NCBI GenBank assembly: GCA_001414345.1 | Contig: LLCB01000004.1 | Coordinates: 1 to 64,000, forward strand | Direction: 5' to 3' | DNA: 64,000 bases | Origin: Hymenoscyphus infarciens | Lineage: Eukaryota > Ascomycota > Leotiomycetes > Helotiales > Helotiaceae | Shown here: positions 42,309 to 55,566 of the stretch, piece after piece | Layout: the number at the start of each line of letters is the position of its first letter | Numbering within the stretch: the stretch's first letter is position 1 | Position numbers and translations under genes: made by a program | The notes under the pieces: generated by a model | Told to the model about the DNA's origin: nothing | Database searches by the model: none | The model's input: the letters and a program-made list of their open reading frames with translations, nothing else

Positions 42309-45300
42309 GCGTGCGGGGGAGTGGGGTGGAGATGCGATGTCCCCACTCGTGTTTTATATGCCCACATGTGGCTCTTTTTGTGCTGGAGTTTCTTGTGATG
42401 GGGTCTTTGGTGTTAGAGTGATTGGGTTGGAACTTGGGATGAAGTTTCTTCTATGCTATGCGTGCCAGGGCGCTGGTGTGAGATCATGTCTGCATCTTGG
42501 ATTTTGTTGGTCCATCGGGATTTTTGGTTTGGTAATGATACCTCTTAATGTAAAAGATTTGAACAAATGTTCATGAAGAAAGGAATTCCAGATGGGTCTC
42601 ACGGTGAACTGTTTGGCATCATTGGTTTTCGTCACTTATCACGTTCGTTACTGGAGGTTCAATATCAGCGTACCTGTCTCACAGAAATGAAATTAGAGGT
42701 TTATGAATACTCATTTCGATACTAGAAGGATAAATACTCGCGTCATTCAAACAGCGAAGTGTGACATAAAGCACGATATCGTACTTGGTGTCGCGTTCCC
42801 AAACTCTCGACCCAACCAGCGAATGCAGGAACCAAAAAGCAAACTTGAGAAAGAAAAACACAACACAATAACGTGATCAATCTACTTTTGTATAGGTTAT
42901 CCTACTAAAATAAAAGAGTGTCCACCCGCCTAACCCAACTCCCTCACAGCCACAAAGACTTCCCTTAGGACGGCAACGTCGGTAAACTTTACTCACCATT
43001 TATGGAAGTGATCAAGGCATGCACCAACTTGATAACAACTCTAGGATTAATTCCGAACTTTGCTTGAGTTAACCCACTTGTATCAAACGTTCTCGGGTAA
43101 TTATATTTAGCAACCGTTCTTTAGTGAAGTATCTAGTACCCTACACTTCTCATACCCTTTTTTTTTACGTACTCTAAATACTTTCGGCTAATGTAATTCA
43201 ATAAATCGAGTTTAAAAAACCGAGGAAACAATTTGAGTGCTTGTGAGGAGATAGTCAACACAACATAACTCCAACCTCAAAAACTATTCACCAGCTCACC
43301 TAATCTACTCTCAACAATAAAAATGCAACCTTATAAAAGATTTCAATCAAGCTTTGGAAACAGAGCCCACATCCCAGCTTTCGTGTTTCTGTTGGATCTA
43401 TATATATATATTGGAATTGAAAGATAGAGAACCCATCCCCGCTTGCAGACGACCATCCGGCAGCGATTCTACGGTAGCCTGCAAATTATAAACAGTAACC
43501 AGCAAATAGAAAGTCCAAACAAAACACGTTTTTCATACGAATAATTCTTCTCAGGGATGTTTTGACTGTATTGTTAAGCGGTGAAGAAAAAGTATGATTA
43601 TAATTCGAGGATAATCATATAAACGATAGCAGAAGAAGGCGCGAATGTTTAGTGTTCTGAAAACTTTTAGTTTAATATAGACAAGGATTTTGGGTATAAA
43701 GATTTGAATATAGGATTGAAGAGGTGAGACCATGGGAACATCTGAAAATTATTGGGGTGATGTGGATAGTGTAAGATATGGTGTTTGAAAAGACTGTTAT
43801 ACTCAATCTCTTTACTCCGTCTCTCTAACATATGTAGCGACTTCGGATGGACCATCAGAGAAAGTGAACTCAACTTATAACTTACAAGGTAAGCGGGGAA
43901 GGTGAATCTAAAAGTTACTGCTCGTTTAATTGAGAAGTTTCGAGGCCAGCTATGTGAAACAGGCCAATGTTAATCGCTTACTTGATTTTCAAGAAGATAC
44001 AAATCCTTCTATAACCTCTCTCCTAGAACATAAGGGTTGCAAAAAATGACAGCGCGATGATTTGATGAAGTTGTGTGCTACTATTTCACGAGTTGGTAAC
44101 CTAAGTACTTAAAATAGCCACACCAGCGAGACCCAGAGTTCTCATACCACCAAAGACTCCACAGCCACAAGACGTCTTCTTGCCGTTACCAAGTCTCGCC
44201 ATTGGAACTCAGACGATGGCTCTTGTAAAACACTATAACTCTCCTACAATGATATTTGTCTACTTAGTAGAGAATAAGTAACTCTAGCTAGGATGCACCT
44301 TGAACTTTCACTTCTATATCTTAACTTTTAAATATATGTTTTATTCCCGACAATAGTAACAAAATGACGACGGAACTTTATCAGAACGTGGAAACTTCAG
44401 ATAAACTTCACCTCAAGGTAGTATACTGGTCTTTGTCTCTTAGTTGTAGTAAACTTCAATAAAATACTTTATAGAGTTAGACAGACATATTTTTGACAAA
44501 GTAGGACAACTCCGAAGAATCCCCTCTCAGGCATTTCTCCAGAAGTCTATATACCTCCGTCGTGGTATCTCAGATGTGATGTTATTTATCCTCTTGTTAA
44601 ACGGTGAGTTTGCTGATTCACCAACTTAGTTAATTTAGCTGCTCTCTCAACTTCAAAAGACTTTCACTTCAATCAACTTAAAACAAACAAAAGTAAAGAT
44701 TCGGTAGTAGAAATATAGTCGGAAGTATATCAAAAACTGACAGCAGTACAAATCTCACGCTTTCAGTAGTGTTCCGCGGCGGATTGAGTCGTTTCACCGG
44801 CGTTATTACTGGTCGTCAAGGTATCATGGAGGAAGCTAATCCCGAAGCCATTCGCAGGGGTTGCGTGGCACCTGAAGGACAACGACCAGCTTGAGCCCGG
44901 CGGCGATCAGCATGGCGTGTTGGGTGGCATCGTACCTAAGCGGCATGCTTGAGGTTAGGGGCGACAGCTTGTATTCACGTACCAGCACCCCATGTTTTCC
45001 CAAAAGATTTGTTCCTAACCTCTGAGTAAGAGTAAACAGCTGGAGGGCCAATTTTCTTTTATCAACCTTAGTTTGCTCGCTTGTTTGGTGAGCGAATACT
45101 AGCTATAAAATATGCACGAAGGTTTACTACAGCAGGATACAGTTCTTAAAGCTATGTTTTAGCTGACAGTGTGGCGCAAACTACTGTTATGAAGGAAGTA
45201 CCTAAATACCTAATTCTACCTATGACAAGACAATAAACCTTGAATAGCGACAACACCGCACCCCATCGCGAAGTCGCGAATCTTTCTTTCGACAACACGA

Positions 45301-45458
45301 AGTTCTTTGAGCTATATATATAAACAGAATGATGATGTTTTCTATAATGGTATAGTTATTAAAACTTTCACTTCTACTTCTACTCTCTTGAATGCATAAT
45401 AGTCTATCGACAGCAAAAATAAAATTGACCGCGAATAAGTTATAGATAGCAAAAATTA
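42309..45458. other. Gene-free AT-rich block
   Basis: No gene is supported on either strand over more than 3 kb. A short GC-richer island at about 44760-45060 stands out against its AT-rich surroundings, but its minus-strand frame has no ATG and no family match. It may be an old fragment. Confidence 0.5.
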
Positions 45459-45817
45459 GGGCATGTTTAGCTCGCATTAAATATATACATGGATATTTAA
45501 CGAGATATCCTAAATAGTAACCTCGTATAAGTTGGTGCATATCATCACTTGTTTCTTAATATATTAAGTAATCGTTTAGCTCGTAGTGGTGCACATATTT
45601 CGTACTATGAAGCCAGTGGGTAGGAAGAGATATATACGAACTTTTAAAGCTTTACACCTCTAGAGGTCTAAATCTTTTTTTAGTAGTATATATCTTATTT
45701 ATATATATACTAAGATATACGAGGTTAAACGAGGGATTTACATCACTTTTAAATATATATATTACCTCCTGATTTTTAGTGGTATATACCCTAGATACAC
45801 ACGAGCCAAACAGGCCC
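45459..45817. mobile_element. Harbinger/Tourist-like MITE
   Basis: A 359-base AT-rich element with imperfect terminal inverted repeats. The left end reads GGGCATGTTTAGCTCG and the right end, reversed, GGGCCTGTTTGGCTCG; 14 of 16 bases agree. It is flanked on both sides by TTA, the target duplication of PIF/Harbinger elements, and the GGGCCTGTTTGG end is typical of Tourist-like elements. No coding capacity. Confidence 0.75.
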
Positions 45818-47458
45818 TTAATTACTCTCCTTCTTCTAAAACGAAACACGATTAAGAGCTTTAGACTAAGCATATTAAGTTGGGATATAATATTGTAGAT
45901 GTAGTAGATAGTATGCTTCACTATAGTTTGATACTTTGTGTTTAGAGTATAGCATAATCTACTCTCAAGCCCTCCAGGAAAACTAAAGTCAATTTCATAT
46001 TAGGATCTGAGACTTATCTCTTTTTTTCGTTATTGAAGGAAATCATGATTGAAGATTTCAACAGCGCATAAGTAAAGTACAAGAAATCATGCGAACAACC
46101 ACTCCTTTATCTAATACCTAAGACACTTAAGTTCAAAGCTAATCCTCTTTCCATAGACGTACTCTTTTTTCTACACTATTTAAAACTGAAACCTCCCTCG
46201 CTTGTCTCTTATTCAACTGTACCCTCATCTCTCCAACTATTCAGAAAAATTCCCTTTCTAAATAGAGTACTTAAATCCCATCAAATTCCCAGTTCTTTAA
46301 CGATTTCTTGTGAACAGAAGATATAATTTCCCAGTTTTGAAACGTAATTAATCACGAGTTACAAGACCCAGTAACGTCCTTCAATTTATTTCACTTACCT
46401 AGGATTTCTTAGACAAAACCAATCAACGAATGAGCATCAGAGCAAACACTCATTGTAAAATCTCGCGCTTTATTCACTTCCCAAGAATGTTTGAACACAA
46501 TCAATAAACGACAAAATTTAAAAGAAATATTCACTTTACAACCTCATTTCTTACATCGTCCAAAGAAGTCCAGTGTATACAGGAAATGAAGAACCAAGGA
46601 AAGAAGTTTGTAAAGTCCCTAGGTTCAAATAACTCGCACCCTTGAGTACATACACGAATAATTCTGGATAGTAAGAAGGTGGGGAAAGGAGTCTGACGTA
46701 ATATCTTTGTGCTAGAGAGGAAGCCGTTCTCTCGTTCGGAGGACCCCTTTTGGCTGTTTCACGACCAATTGTGGAGGAGGCATTTGAAATGTTTTCGAAA
46801 TGCAAGGGTTTGCTAAGTAACAGCTTACTCTCATAGTGGTAGCTTACTTACACACGACAGTTTACATGCACAGCGATAGTTTACTTGCACAACGATAGCT
46901 CACTCGTCTAGTATACATGAGAAAAACTATTACTCTAAAAGTTTGGAATAATACAATAAAGTAACAAAACTTACAAGAAGAATTCAAACAACGAAAATTT
47001 ACCATTTCTAATGAGTACATGTTACCCCATCATCTTAACTTAATTGTCCTAGCCCTTCGTGAGGAATGTAATTTAATAGGTGTTACGATGTCAAGGGCCT
47101 GTCCAAAATGCCGAAGAGGAATTACACAAAGATGTCGCTCTTGCTCTCCACATATGAGAGTAAGCTGAGAGAAAGCCCAAAACAAGCAAATCGAGAACTA
47201 AAACCTAGATATTCTCCGTTTTTTCAACCTTATCGCGCGTAGTAATACTAAAAGTCTTACTTGGTACGAGGCATCACTAAAACTCCGTGTGAGTCACTTG
47301 ATTATTTCCCTTTAGCAAAACACCGAGAAGCAAAATCGAAATCTATTAAGCACTAACATATTACGAGGAAGTAGGGGAGACGAGATATCTCTACTCGGTT
47401 GTTGCCGATGTGTTTTCTCACGACTCGAGATGAAATTCTAGATCCCGATACACCTCGC
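45818..47458. other. AT-rich intergenic
   Basis: No gene. Contains the short tandem array at 46823-46908 and a single related unit near 47152-47170. Confidence 0.5.
46823..46908 (-). repeat. GTAAGC minisatellite, copy A
   Basis: Four to five imperfect units of about 19-20 bases. On the minus strand the unit reads GTAAGCTAYCRYTRTG with variable ends. The same family occurs at 52147-52236 on the plus strand. Confidence 0.7.
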
Positions 47459-48364
47459 TCACGAAATATCGCTCAACCAAGGCAAGCCAAGCTTCTTCAT
47501 CTCAACCGCCAGCTGAAAGAGGTAATCCAAACTAGTTAAAAGTCAGTGTCAAGGTCCGTTAAAACACCAAAAGGGAAAAGGAAACAACCTCTCAGCCTGC
47601 GTCTTCGCCTTGTGCACGGTCTCGCCCCAAACATAAACTCCATGCCGGCGAACAAGCACCGCATAAGTATCCGGGTACTTATGCATCGCCGCCTCCAAGC
47701 TCTCTGTGAGGTCTTCCTCGTGTGGGGTATTTTCAATTACAGGAATGCGTAGCGTATCGTGGTACCCGAGGGCACCCTGTTTCTGAAACCCCTTTCCGAA
47801 GCCCTTGATTTGCTCGATGTTGTTGATCTCAAACAATGTTTTGTTTGAGGTTGAGTTCTCGAGGATGAGGGTTAGGAGAACGGCCCATTGGGAGTGGGTG
47901 TGTATACAGCATCCTGCACCACGTTTTGTGAAGGCGGCGATGAAGAGGGGGGTGCATTGGGAAGGTTTAAGGGATGGTGGGGAGCGGAGATATACTCGTT
48001 TCTTTGGGTCGGTTTGCTGGGAGAGAGCTAGGACGTAGATATCTTCTATTGATGGATTGCAAATTAGAAGATATCCCATTCTCTCAAAATGTAGAATTAC
48101 CGGATTTCATGAGTTCCTTTTGAACACCGGATGGTGCAAGGTAAACCAAGTCACTGGAATATGTCAATACTTGTAACCAGAGACTGACAGCAAACCCTAC
48201 TCATTTCGAATGCTAGTCCCTCCACCTGTACCAGTGACCCATCCCAAGGTCCAAAACTTTCTGCAAAGCTCTGGGACCAGGTTAGCGGGGTGCTGGCTGT
48301 CAGATGACCTGATGAGATGGTCATTGTTCTCGGTGGGCTCTTGAGAGCTATTTGCTTCAGCCAT
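47459..48364 (-). CDS. MDE1: Methylthioribulose-1-phosphate dehydratase
   Basis: Third step of the methionine salvage pathway: dehydrates 5-methylthioribulose 1-phosphate in the cytosol. Four exons (48364-48201, 48153-48101, 48045-47589, 47531-47459) give 248 residues with matching phases. The class II aldolase fold is visible: [40 protein letters not shown] with the metal-binding His-Thr-His, [20 protein letters not shown] with the third His, and [17 protein letters not shown] at the end. The start ATG at 48364 (MAEAN) is the first in frame. Length and motifs agree with fungal Mde1. Confidence 0.94.
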
Positions 48365-49780
48365 CTTGAGCTGAACTGAGTGCAACTAGACGTTGGAAGC
48401 GGCGTATCAATTAGCTCGAAATTTGTGGACGATTTTGAAGGCTTGGAGGGGTAGCTCAGGTCTCTTGAAGCTGAACCTTGAAGCATCGGGTATATTTTTC
48501 GCCGAAGGTGGGGCATTGAGGAGCTGTGCTGTGAATGTGAGAAGCGCACAGAATCGATGGCATCATTCAGACCAAACATTGAAGTGAATAATATCTCATT
48601 CAACTCGATTCTCGGCCAGAGAAATAAACTCGTGTTGGTAAGAGGATATTTCAACCCCTGAATAGCTTCAATCCCTCATATTGGAGCCAGCTAAGCATCA
48701 GGATGCGATTCATGCAACCTCGAAGCTGTGAAGGAGACTTGCCGGGTGGCGTATGTGTATAATGTACCTGTAATTAGTCTCACATACAGTATTGCCAAAA
48801 TGGGCATCCGAGGTGTATGCAAGTACCGGTATCTCCCTTAGTTTCCGTAGAAGCGGAATTATTATAGAAGTAGCTTCGAGAGTTGTAGCCAGCGTGGCAT
48901 GAGTTTAGAAGCGGCTGGCTGTTGGAACAAAGCTGTGGAGGGGAAAGCGGCACTGTTTCCCCTCATGCCTTCCAGATTGAGCTGACCTCGACATTGCTTT
49001 CAACCAACCTGAGTTGAAATAATTGAAGGGGTTTGAGGATAGTAGCTTCTCAATTTGAGTTGTTTGTTTGATGAAAAGTTGTTCGCTATGCTTGTCTCGA
49101 GAGTTCTGGAATAATGTTCCTGTGGAGTTAGTAGATCAGCCAGGCCAGCCTCAAGTACACCAGGCTGTGTATGTAGGTCTTCTCCCCCAGCCTGGAATAG
49201 TTTAAGCAAGACTTTGAATAAAGGTGCAAGTGGCTGGAATACTTCTTGTTCTTGATTATAAAATGTTCTTATTTCTTCTATTATTGCAAGCGGAGTTAAA
49301 GTGAGGGAGTATGTCGTTTCAAAGCTGATAATACCTTTTCTAGTGATTTCACGAAGTTAAAGCCTTTTAGTGATATTTTAAAATGAATCTACTAGTAGAC
49401 GTTTTTTATGCACAGTTATTCCTTGTAGAACTTAGTACCTATTTCGGTTGACAAATTCACTAACACAGCAGAGAATTGGATAAAGCAGCAAGCCGATCTG
49501 CTCGGTACAACAAGGATGACACGGACCACCTTTCACCTGCTGCACCTTGTGCGGAGACCGTTGACCTCTGTCCAAACTTTGAGGACAGCTGTTAACAAGT
49601 TTAGCTCCACACGTACTTAATCAAGTGCTCAACCATCTCGCCCATTCTTCCCTCTGCTCTCTCTTTCTTGACATCTCCCACTCCGGCTCTGGAAGCAACG
49701 TCCTTTTATCTCTGAGTCTGCTTGCTTCTTGCTTCTTGCTACTCTATCCCGACCCGACCCAACCCAACCGATCCGCCATC
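48365..49780. other. Divergent intergenic region of MDE1 and calnexin
   Basis: No gene seen. The last 150 bases are the pyrimidine-rich leader of the calnexin gene. No unfolded-protein-response element was identified with certainty. Confidence 0.5.
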
Positions 49781-51825
49781 ATGCGCTTCCACGCTGCTAT
49801 CTCAGCAGCAGCTCTGCTGGCAGGAACTGTCCATGCTGATGCTCAATCCGTCTTGAGCGAGGCCAGCTCTTCTGTTTCTAGCGTTGCCAGTGATGCCTCA
49901 TCTGCAGCTTCATCTGCTACCTCTTCTACTCCTGAGCTCCCAACCTTTACTGTAAGCTCCCAACCATCCAGATAGCTCACCTTTCACCCGAAGACTTCCC
50001 CCGAAAAACATATCAATTACATACTAACTTTTCTTTCTATAGCCTTCCACTATCAAGGCCCCTTTCCTCGAACAATTTACCGATGACTGGGAGACTCGCT
50101 GGAAACCCAGCCACGCCAAGAAGGATACTAAGGGTAGCGAAAAGGAAGATGAGGCCTGGAGTTACACTGGCACCTGGGCTGTGGAGGAGCCAACCGTCTA
50201 CAAAGGCATGGAAGGCGATAAGGGTCTCGTCATGAAGGATGTCGCTGCTCACCACGCCATTTCCGCAAAGTTCCCAAAGAAGATTGACAACAAGGGCAAA
50301 ACACTTGTTGTTCAATACGAGGCCAAGCTACAAACTGGCATCTCTTGCGGAGGAGCTTACTTGAAGCTGTAAGTGTTTTGCGCTCTTCTTCCCCTCCCAA
50401 TATAGCCATGGTTGTTATAGTGATAGGCATGGATTGATATTCTAACACCCATTGAAACAGTTTGCGAGACAACAAGGCTCTCCACCAGGACGAGTTCTCC
50501 AACGCCTCTCCATATGTTATCATGTTTGGTCCTGATAAGTGTGGCTCCACCAACAAGGTTCACTTGATCATCAACCACAAGAACCCAAAGACAAAGGAAT
50601 ACGAGGAGAAGCACCTTACTTCCCCACCACAGGCACGAATTGTCAAGACCACCGAGTTGTACACCTTGATCATCCACCCAAACAACACCGCCATCATCAA
50701 GTTGAACGGCGAGCAAGTCAAGGAGGCCAATCTTCTCGAGGTAAATACACTTCGGAATATAAATATAGAATACATCTAACTTTGGTGACAGGATTTCGAG
50801 CCAGCATTCAACCCACCAAAGGAGATTGATGATCCAAAAGACTCCAAGCCAGACACCTGGGTTGATGAGGCCCGTATCGCAGACCCAGAGGCAAAGAAGC
50901 CTGAGGATTGGGATGAGGAGGCACCATTTGAGATTGTTGATGAGGAGGCTACAAAGCCAGAGGATTGGTTGGAGAACGAGCCATTGACTATCCCAGACCC
51001 AGAAGCTGCCATGCCAGCCGATTGGGACGAGGAGGAAGATGGTGACTGGGTCGCCCCAACCGTACCAAACCCCAAGTGTGACGATGTCTCCGGATGCGGA
51101 AAATGGGAGAAGCCATTGATCAAGAACCCAGCGTACAAGGGCAAATGGACCTCACCTTTCATTGACAACCCAGCGTACAAGGGTGTCTGGGCTCCTCGCA
51201 AGATTGCCAACCCAGCCTATTTTGAAGAGAAGAACCCATCCAACCTTGAGCCAATTGGTGCTGTAAGTAATCCGTATTCTTCTATCTTTATCCCCGCTAA
51301 TATATCTCCTAGATTGGTTTCGAACTCTGGACTATGGACAAGGACATTCTCTTCGACAATATCTACATTGGTCACTCTATTGAGGATGCTGCCAAGTTCG
51401 CTGACGAGACTTTCTTCGAGAAGCACCCAATTGAGCAACTTCTTGAACTTGCTGAGAAGCCCAAGGATGCCGACAAGCCAATCAAGTCACCTTCCGATTT
51501 GGTCTTCTTGGATGACCCGGTTACCTATGTCAAGGAGAAGCTTGACCTTTTCTTCACCATTGCACAGAACGACCCTATCCAGGCCATCAAATTTGTTCCA
51601 GAGGCTGCCGGTGGTCTTGCCGCTGCTTTCGTCACTTTGATCGCCATTATCGTTGGTATCGTCAGTGCTTCCGGATCTTCTGCTCCACCAGCAGTCAAGA
51701 AGGCTGCTACCGACGCGAAGAAGACCGCCACGGATGCCAAGGACAAGGTTGCAGAGGCAGTTGCATCAGGAACTGAGCAAGCCAAGTCGGAGGTCAACAA
51801 GCGAGCTACCAGAAGTACTTCATAA
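49781..51825 (+). CDS. Calnexin, ER chaperone
   Basis: Five exons (49781-49951, 50043-50368, 50461-50740, 50792-51262, 51313-51825) give 586 residues; all junctions are GT-AG and the phases close. A signal peptide ([19 protein letters not shown]) and a short Ser/Ala-rich spacer are followed by the lectin domain ([36 protein letters not shown]). The P-domain shows the repeated pattern IPDPEA…[21 protein letters not shown] and the second type [16 protein letters not shown] transmembrane helix ([15 protein letters not shown]) lies near residue 530, with a Lys/Ala-rich cytosolic tail. Calnexin binds monoglucosylated N-glycans and holds folding glycoproteins in the ER. Confidence 0.96.
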
Positions 51826-54800
51826 ATTTAGTAAAAGAGAAAGAAAAAGGTCTATCAATGACATACTAGTCGATTCGGAGCGAGAGATATGATGGATGGT
51901 GTTTGGCAATTGGAATTTTCCTCCTTTGCCTTCGCGTTTTTCGTCCTTGTTTTACTCATGGCGATTTGGATCATGAGATAACCGACCCGCTTGGCGGTTC
52001 ATGTATTTTAGGCGCACAAAATAGTGAACACATCTTTTGACCATAGCTCTCACTCTTTACTTGTATTCTGAAGTGTGCATGATTGTATTTAGCCCGGCAA
52101 CACGTTATGGGTAAGCACGAGTTGTCTTTTTTTATTTTACTTTGCAAGTAAGCTGTTATTTGCGAGTAAGCCATCACTATGGGGGTAAGCTATCACAATG
52201 GAGATAAGCTATCACAATGGGGATAAGCAATCAAAACGTAAAACCTTGTGTTTCAGTGGTCTCGGATTTTCTCAGTAGCCAGTCATTCCATTGTACGTAC
52301 ATCTCCAGAGTGGTGCTTAAAAAGATTGAAGCAAAAGGGAGCTGTTAATCCTTTTCTAAAGTTCATGGCTTTATTTCCAAGGTCACTTTTCTAGACCAGG
52401 CACGAGATATCCATATATACATATTCTATCTATTGCGAGTGATTAATACTCTGTCTGCTCTGGGGAACTTTGTAAGAGTCTCTATTAAAGTTCCTCGTAC
52501 ACCCGAACAATAGAATCAATTGAAAAATATATAATTAAAAGATTATTGTATGTAGAGCGCCGGGAAGAAGTAGGGTAAACTGAGAGAGTAGTATATGAGG
52601 ATTGGGAGTAGTGGGAAGTTATTGAGTGAATTTATTCTATAAGTTTGTTTATTTTGTTTTATTATGCTACATTTATGAAATGATGTATTTTCTCAGGTGT
52701 ACGAGGAACGATAACAGGGACTCTTAGGTGGTGTATATTTCGTTTTGGGATTCGTGCTTGGTCTGGGGGTTATGCTGAGATGTGTATAGTGTGAGTGATT
52801 TTAATTCTAGGCCTAGGAGTGATGATGTGATGGAGTTTGGGAATTTTTTTCAATTAATTTCTTTTTTTGGGGGACGTTGGGGAGGGAGGAGGGGAGGAGA
52901 GGAGAGTCGAGGTTTGGAAATGCTTTCTAGGTAACGATGTCTTCCTAGTGTCCATTATTGCTTTCACTATTCTAGAACTTACACCCTCTGACAAGTTTGA
53001 AACAAGGAGATATGTGGTGGTTTTTTCTAAGTAAACAAATTGAAAAAGTTGTATTTAAGTCGATGGGCGAAAGTGACTCGAATGCTTTGGGGAACCAGCA
53101 ACAGTAGTCAGGTTTATGCTAAGCGAATAATGTATTGGCTGGCAGTCAACCTTTGCGAACGGTAAGGGCTCTTGGGTCGGGATGTTGTGGTGGGATGCGT
53201 TTGTTGATAGTGGTTTGACGAGGAAAGTTCTATTATTGCGACGATGTTTTTGGATTTCAGGTGGCATGCCCTTGAAAACCCCCACCTGAAGTGACCAAGC
53301 TACCTAAGTCATGCATTACACCTACAAAAGCCCTTAAAGAATAACCTCCGATCCCTTCTCTTAAGTCCAACTTTCCAAACTCATCTCTCATTCTCATCTT
53401 CTAAACATACCTCTCTTTTACAAAGCTATATTTCAAGCCTCCATTTCTTACACTAATCGGAGCATGTAGTAATTTATACTCTGCCTTGACAGTTACTAGA
53501 CTCACTTTGAGTGTCCAAGTCAAATCGCCAACCTGTAAAGAAGTTTCTTCGTCCTCCAACACGACTACCACAATGCCCTCTTTACTTCCGTACTCGACAG
53601 TCTCCATCGGCAACTGAACGACCAAACAAACATGTTTACCCGGTGAAGGCAAGGGTAAAAAATGAAACCTTATTTTTAACTTCTTATATAAAAGGTGCCT
53701 AATACCTGAAGTTTCATAAACCGATGGGCTCGAATATGGTGAAGCGCGGTGTTACCAGTAGTATTATGTAGTATTTTAAATAAATATATTACTGGAATAT
53801 TTTAATAGTATATATTTATTTTTAAACCTAATATTACGACTATACTATACTAATTATTTAATATCGTGACGGTACTAATTGTATACTATTTAATAACTTA
53901 TACTAAAACCTAAAAATAAACCTTCTATCTTTCGTACGAGCTACTTTTATTAATAAGCTATATAATGAAATATTGAGGCTTTTTTAAGAGCTATTAATAT
54001 AATACTTTTTTTTAAAAAGTACTCTATTTAATTAGATTTATAATTCTAGCTCTTTAGATATATAATTTTAACGTTATATGTTATATTATATAATTCTAAA
54101 GTATGAGGCTAAAAATAAGTAAGTTTAAAATCTAGAGCAAAAAGCTTAAATCTAACAGGCTTAGTAACACTATAGTATTATTGTAATATTAATAAAAAGA
54201 CTAATAATATAAATATATTAACAGTAATACGATTAAATATTATTAGGATTATATAGTGTAAAAAGTATGTATTAAACTCTATTTTCAACGATATATCGTA
54301 GTGGTATGATATTCTAGAGACTACTGGCAACACTGGCACTGAAGCGTAATTATGCTTTGGAGGACAATGACGCTGAAGGGTAATTCCGCTCGGCAAACTC
54401 CCTCTGCAGAAAGGACAACAGTTTTCAACCTGCTGTGGCTTGCCTCAAGAGGGTGTCTACTATGTGAGACAGGACAGGTAATCTTACCATTCAGAAGAAC
54501 AAGGTGATGGTCCACATGTTTTTTGAGACCGCTTAAGTGTGAGGGGAGCAGTGGTGGTTCATTTCTTGTGTAGTTGTAATGCAGCCTGCTATTGAGTTAT
54601 AATGAATTTAATAAGTCCACTTTATCTTTTTCGAATATTTCTACCAACTCAACTGACAAGGAGCCCCACTACTGAAGCCACCTAATCATCTTCCTCCACT
54701 CCTTTATAGTCTTCTTATAACTACTGATAAGTAGGTCCAACAGGTACTAGATCGCAGTTCCCTACTTTTTAGCTCCCTCTCGTACTCGTGACTACTTGTA

Positions 54801-55566
54801 GACTTTCTATAAAGCCCGTTCTTCTCTCTCTAGGGGTTTTGTCTTCAGCAATTTGAGGTTGAGAGGAAGAAAGGTACATGTGGTCTCCTAATCATCAGGA
54901 TTGGTGACGGCATTGACCGTGGACTTGAACATGTAGTTCAAGATTCTGTAATCTTACAAGTGAAATCCCTTGAAAACGTAGCCTAACCTCGCAAACTTAA
55001 AGTTTACGGAGAAAAATAATACAAACAAGGGAAATAACAAACGTTTAGATTTTCCTCAAACTTGCTTCAAACTTCAGATGCTTTTACCAGTGAAAATCTA
55101 CTCAAAAATTTATGCGTGTAGACTGTTGTAGCAGCAAGAGGTGTATTCTCTAACTTCATGGATTGACATAGAAGCATCACTGTGCTCTAAAAAGGCTGAA
55201 CTGTTTTTGGAGGAGTGAAAGAGAGGTTCATGGCTGTTATATAGTAAGTGGATTGTAATGGGAGTTGGTGAATCCATGAGATAATTAGTTAACTCTCAAG
55301 CGAAAAGAGAACGAAAGGTCTAGTGCACTCTTTTTTACCAGTTTGAGCGGTTGACAAAATATACTTATAATAATTGTAGTAATTTTTACTATTAAATTTA
55401 GGCTTGTCAAAAAGTACAGAGTACTAGGCTGTAACATTGTTTGTTTTGAGAAAGTGAAATTTAGTGTATGTCTGGGCAGAAGAATCAAGTTTACAGCTAG
55501 CAAACAAAGCACATCAGGTCGAAATTTTGAAATGTATAATATACTGTATTTTTGCAACCACAATCC
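51826..55566. other. AT-rich intergenic block
   Basis: No supported gene in 3.7 kb. The part at about 53720-54300 is extremely AT-rich with no open frame of note, as in RIP-mutated repeats. A minus-strand frame at 53401-53652 has no ATG at its start and no family match. Confidence 0.5.
52147..52236 (+). repeat. GTAAGC minisatellite, copy B
   Basis: About five imperfect 19-20-base units of the form GTAAGCTATCACWATGGGG, with RTAAGC at each unit start. A stretch of 26 bases differs at only four positions from the array at 46.8 kb read on the other strand. It lies about 320 bases after the calnexin stop. Confidence 0.75.

Noticed and set aside
44836..45051. GC-richer island with a 71-codon minus-strand frame
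   Set aside because: No ATG, no similarity; noted only as a compositional island.
53401..53652. 83-codon minus-strand frame rich in Val and Glu
   Set aside because: No ATG at the start of the frame and no relative; left uncalled.
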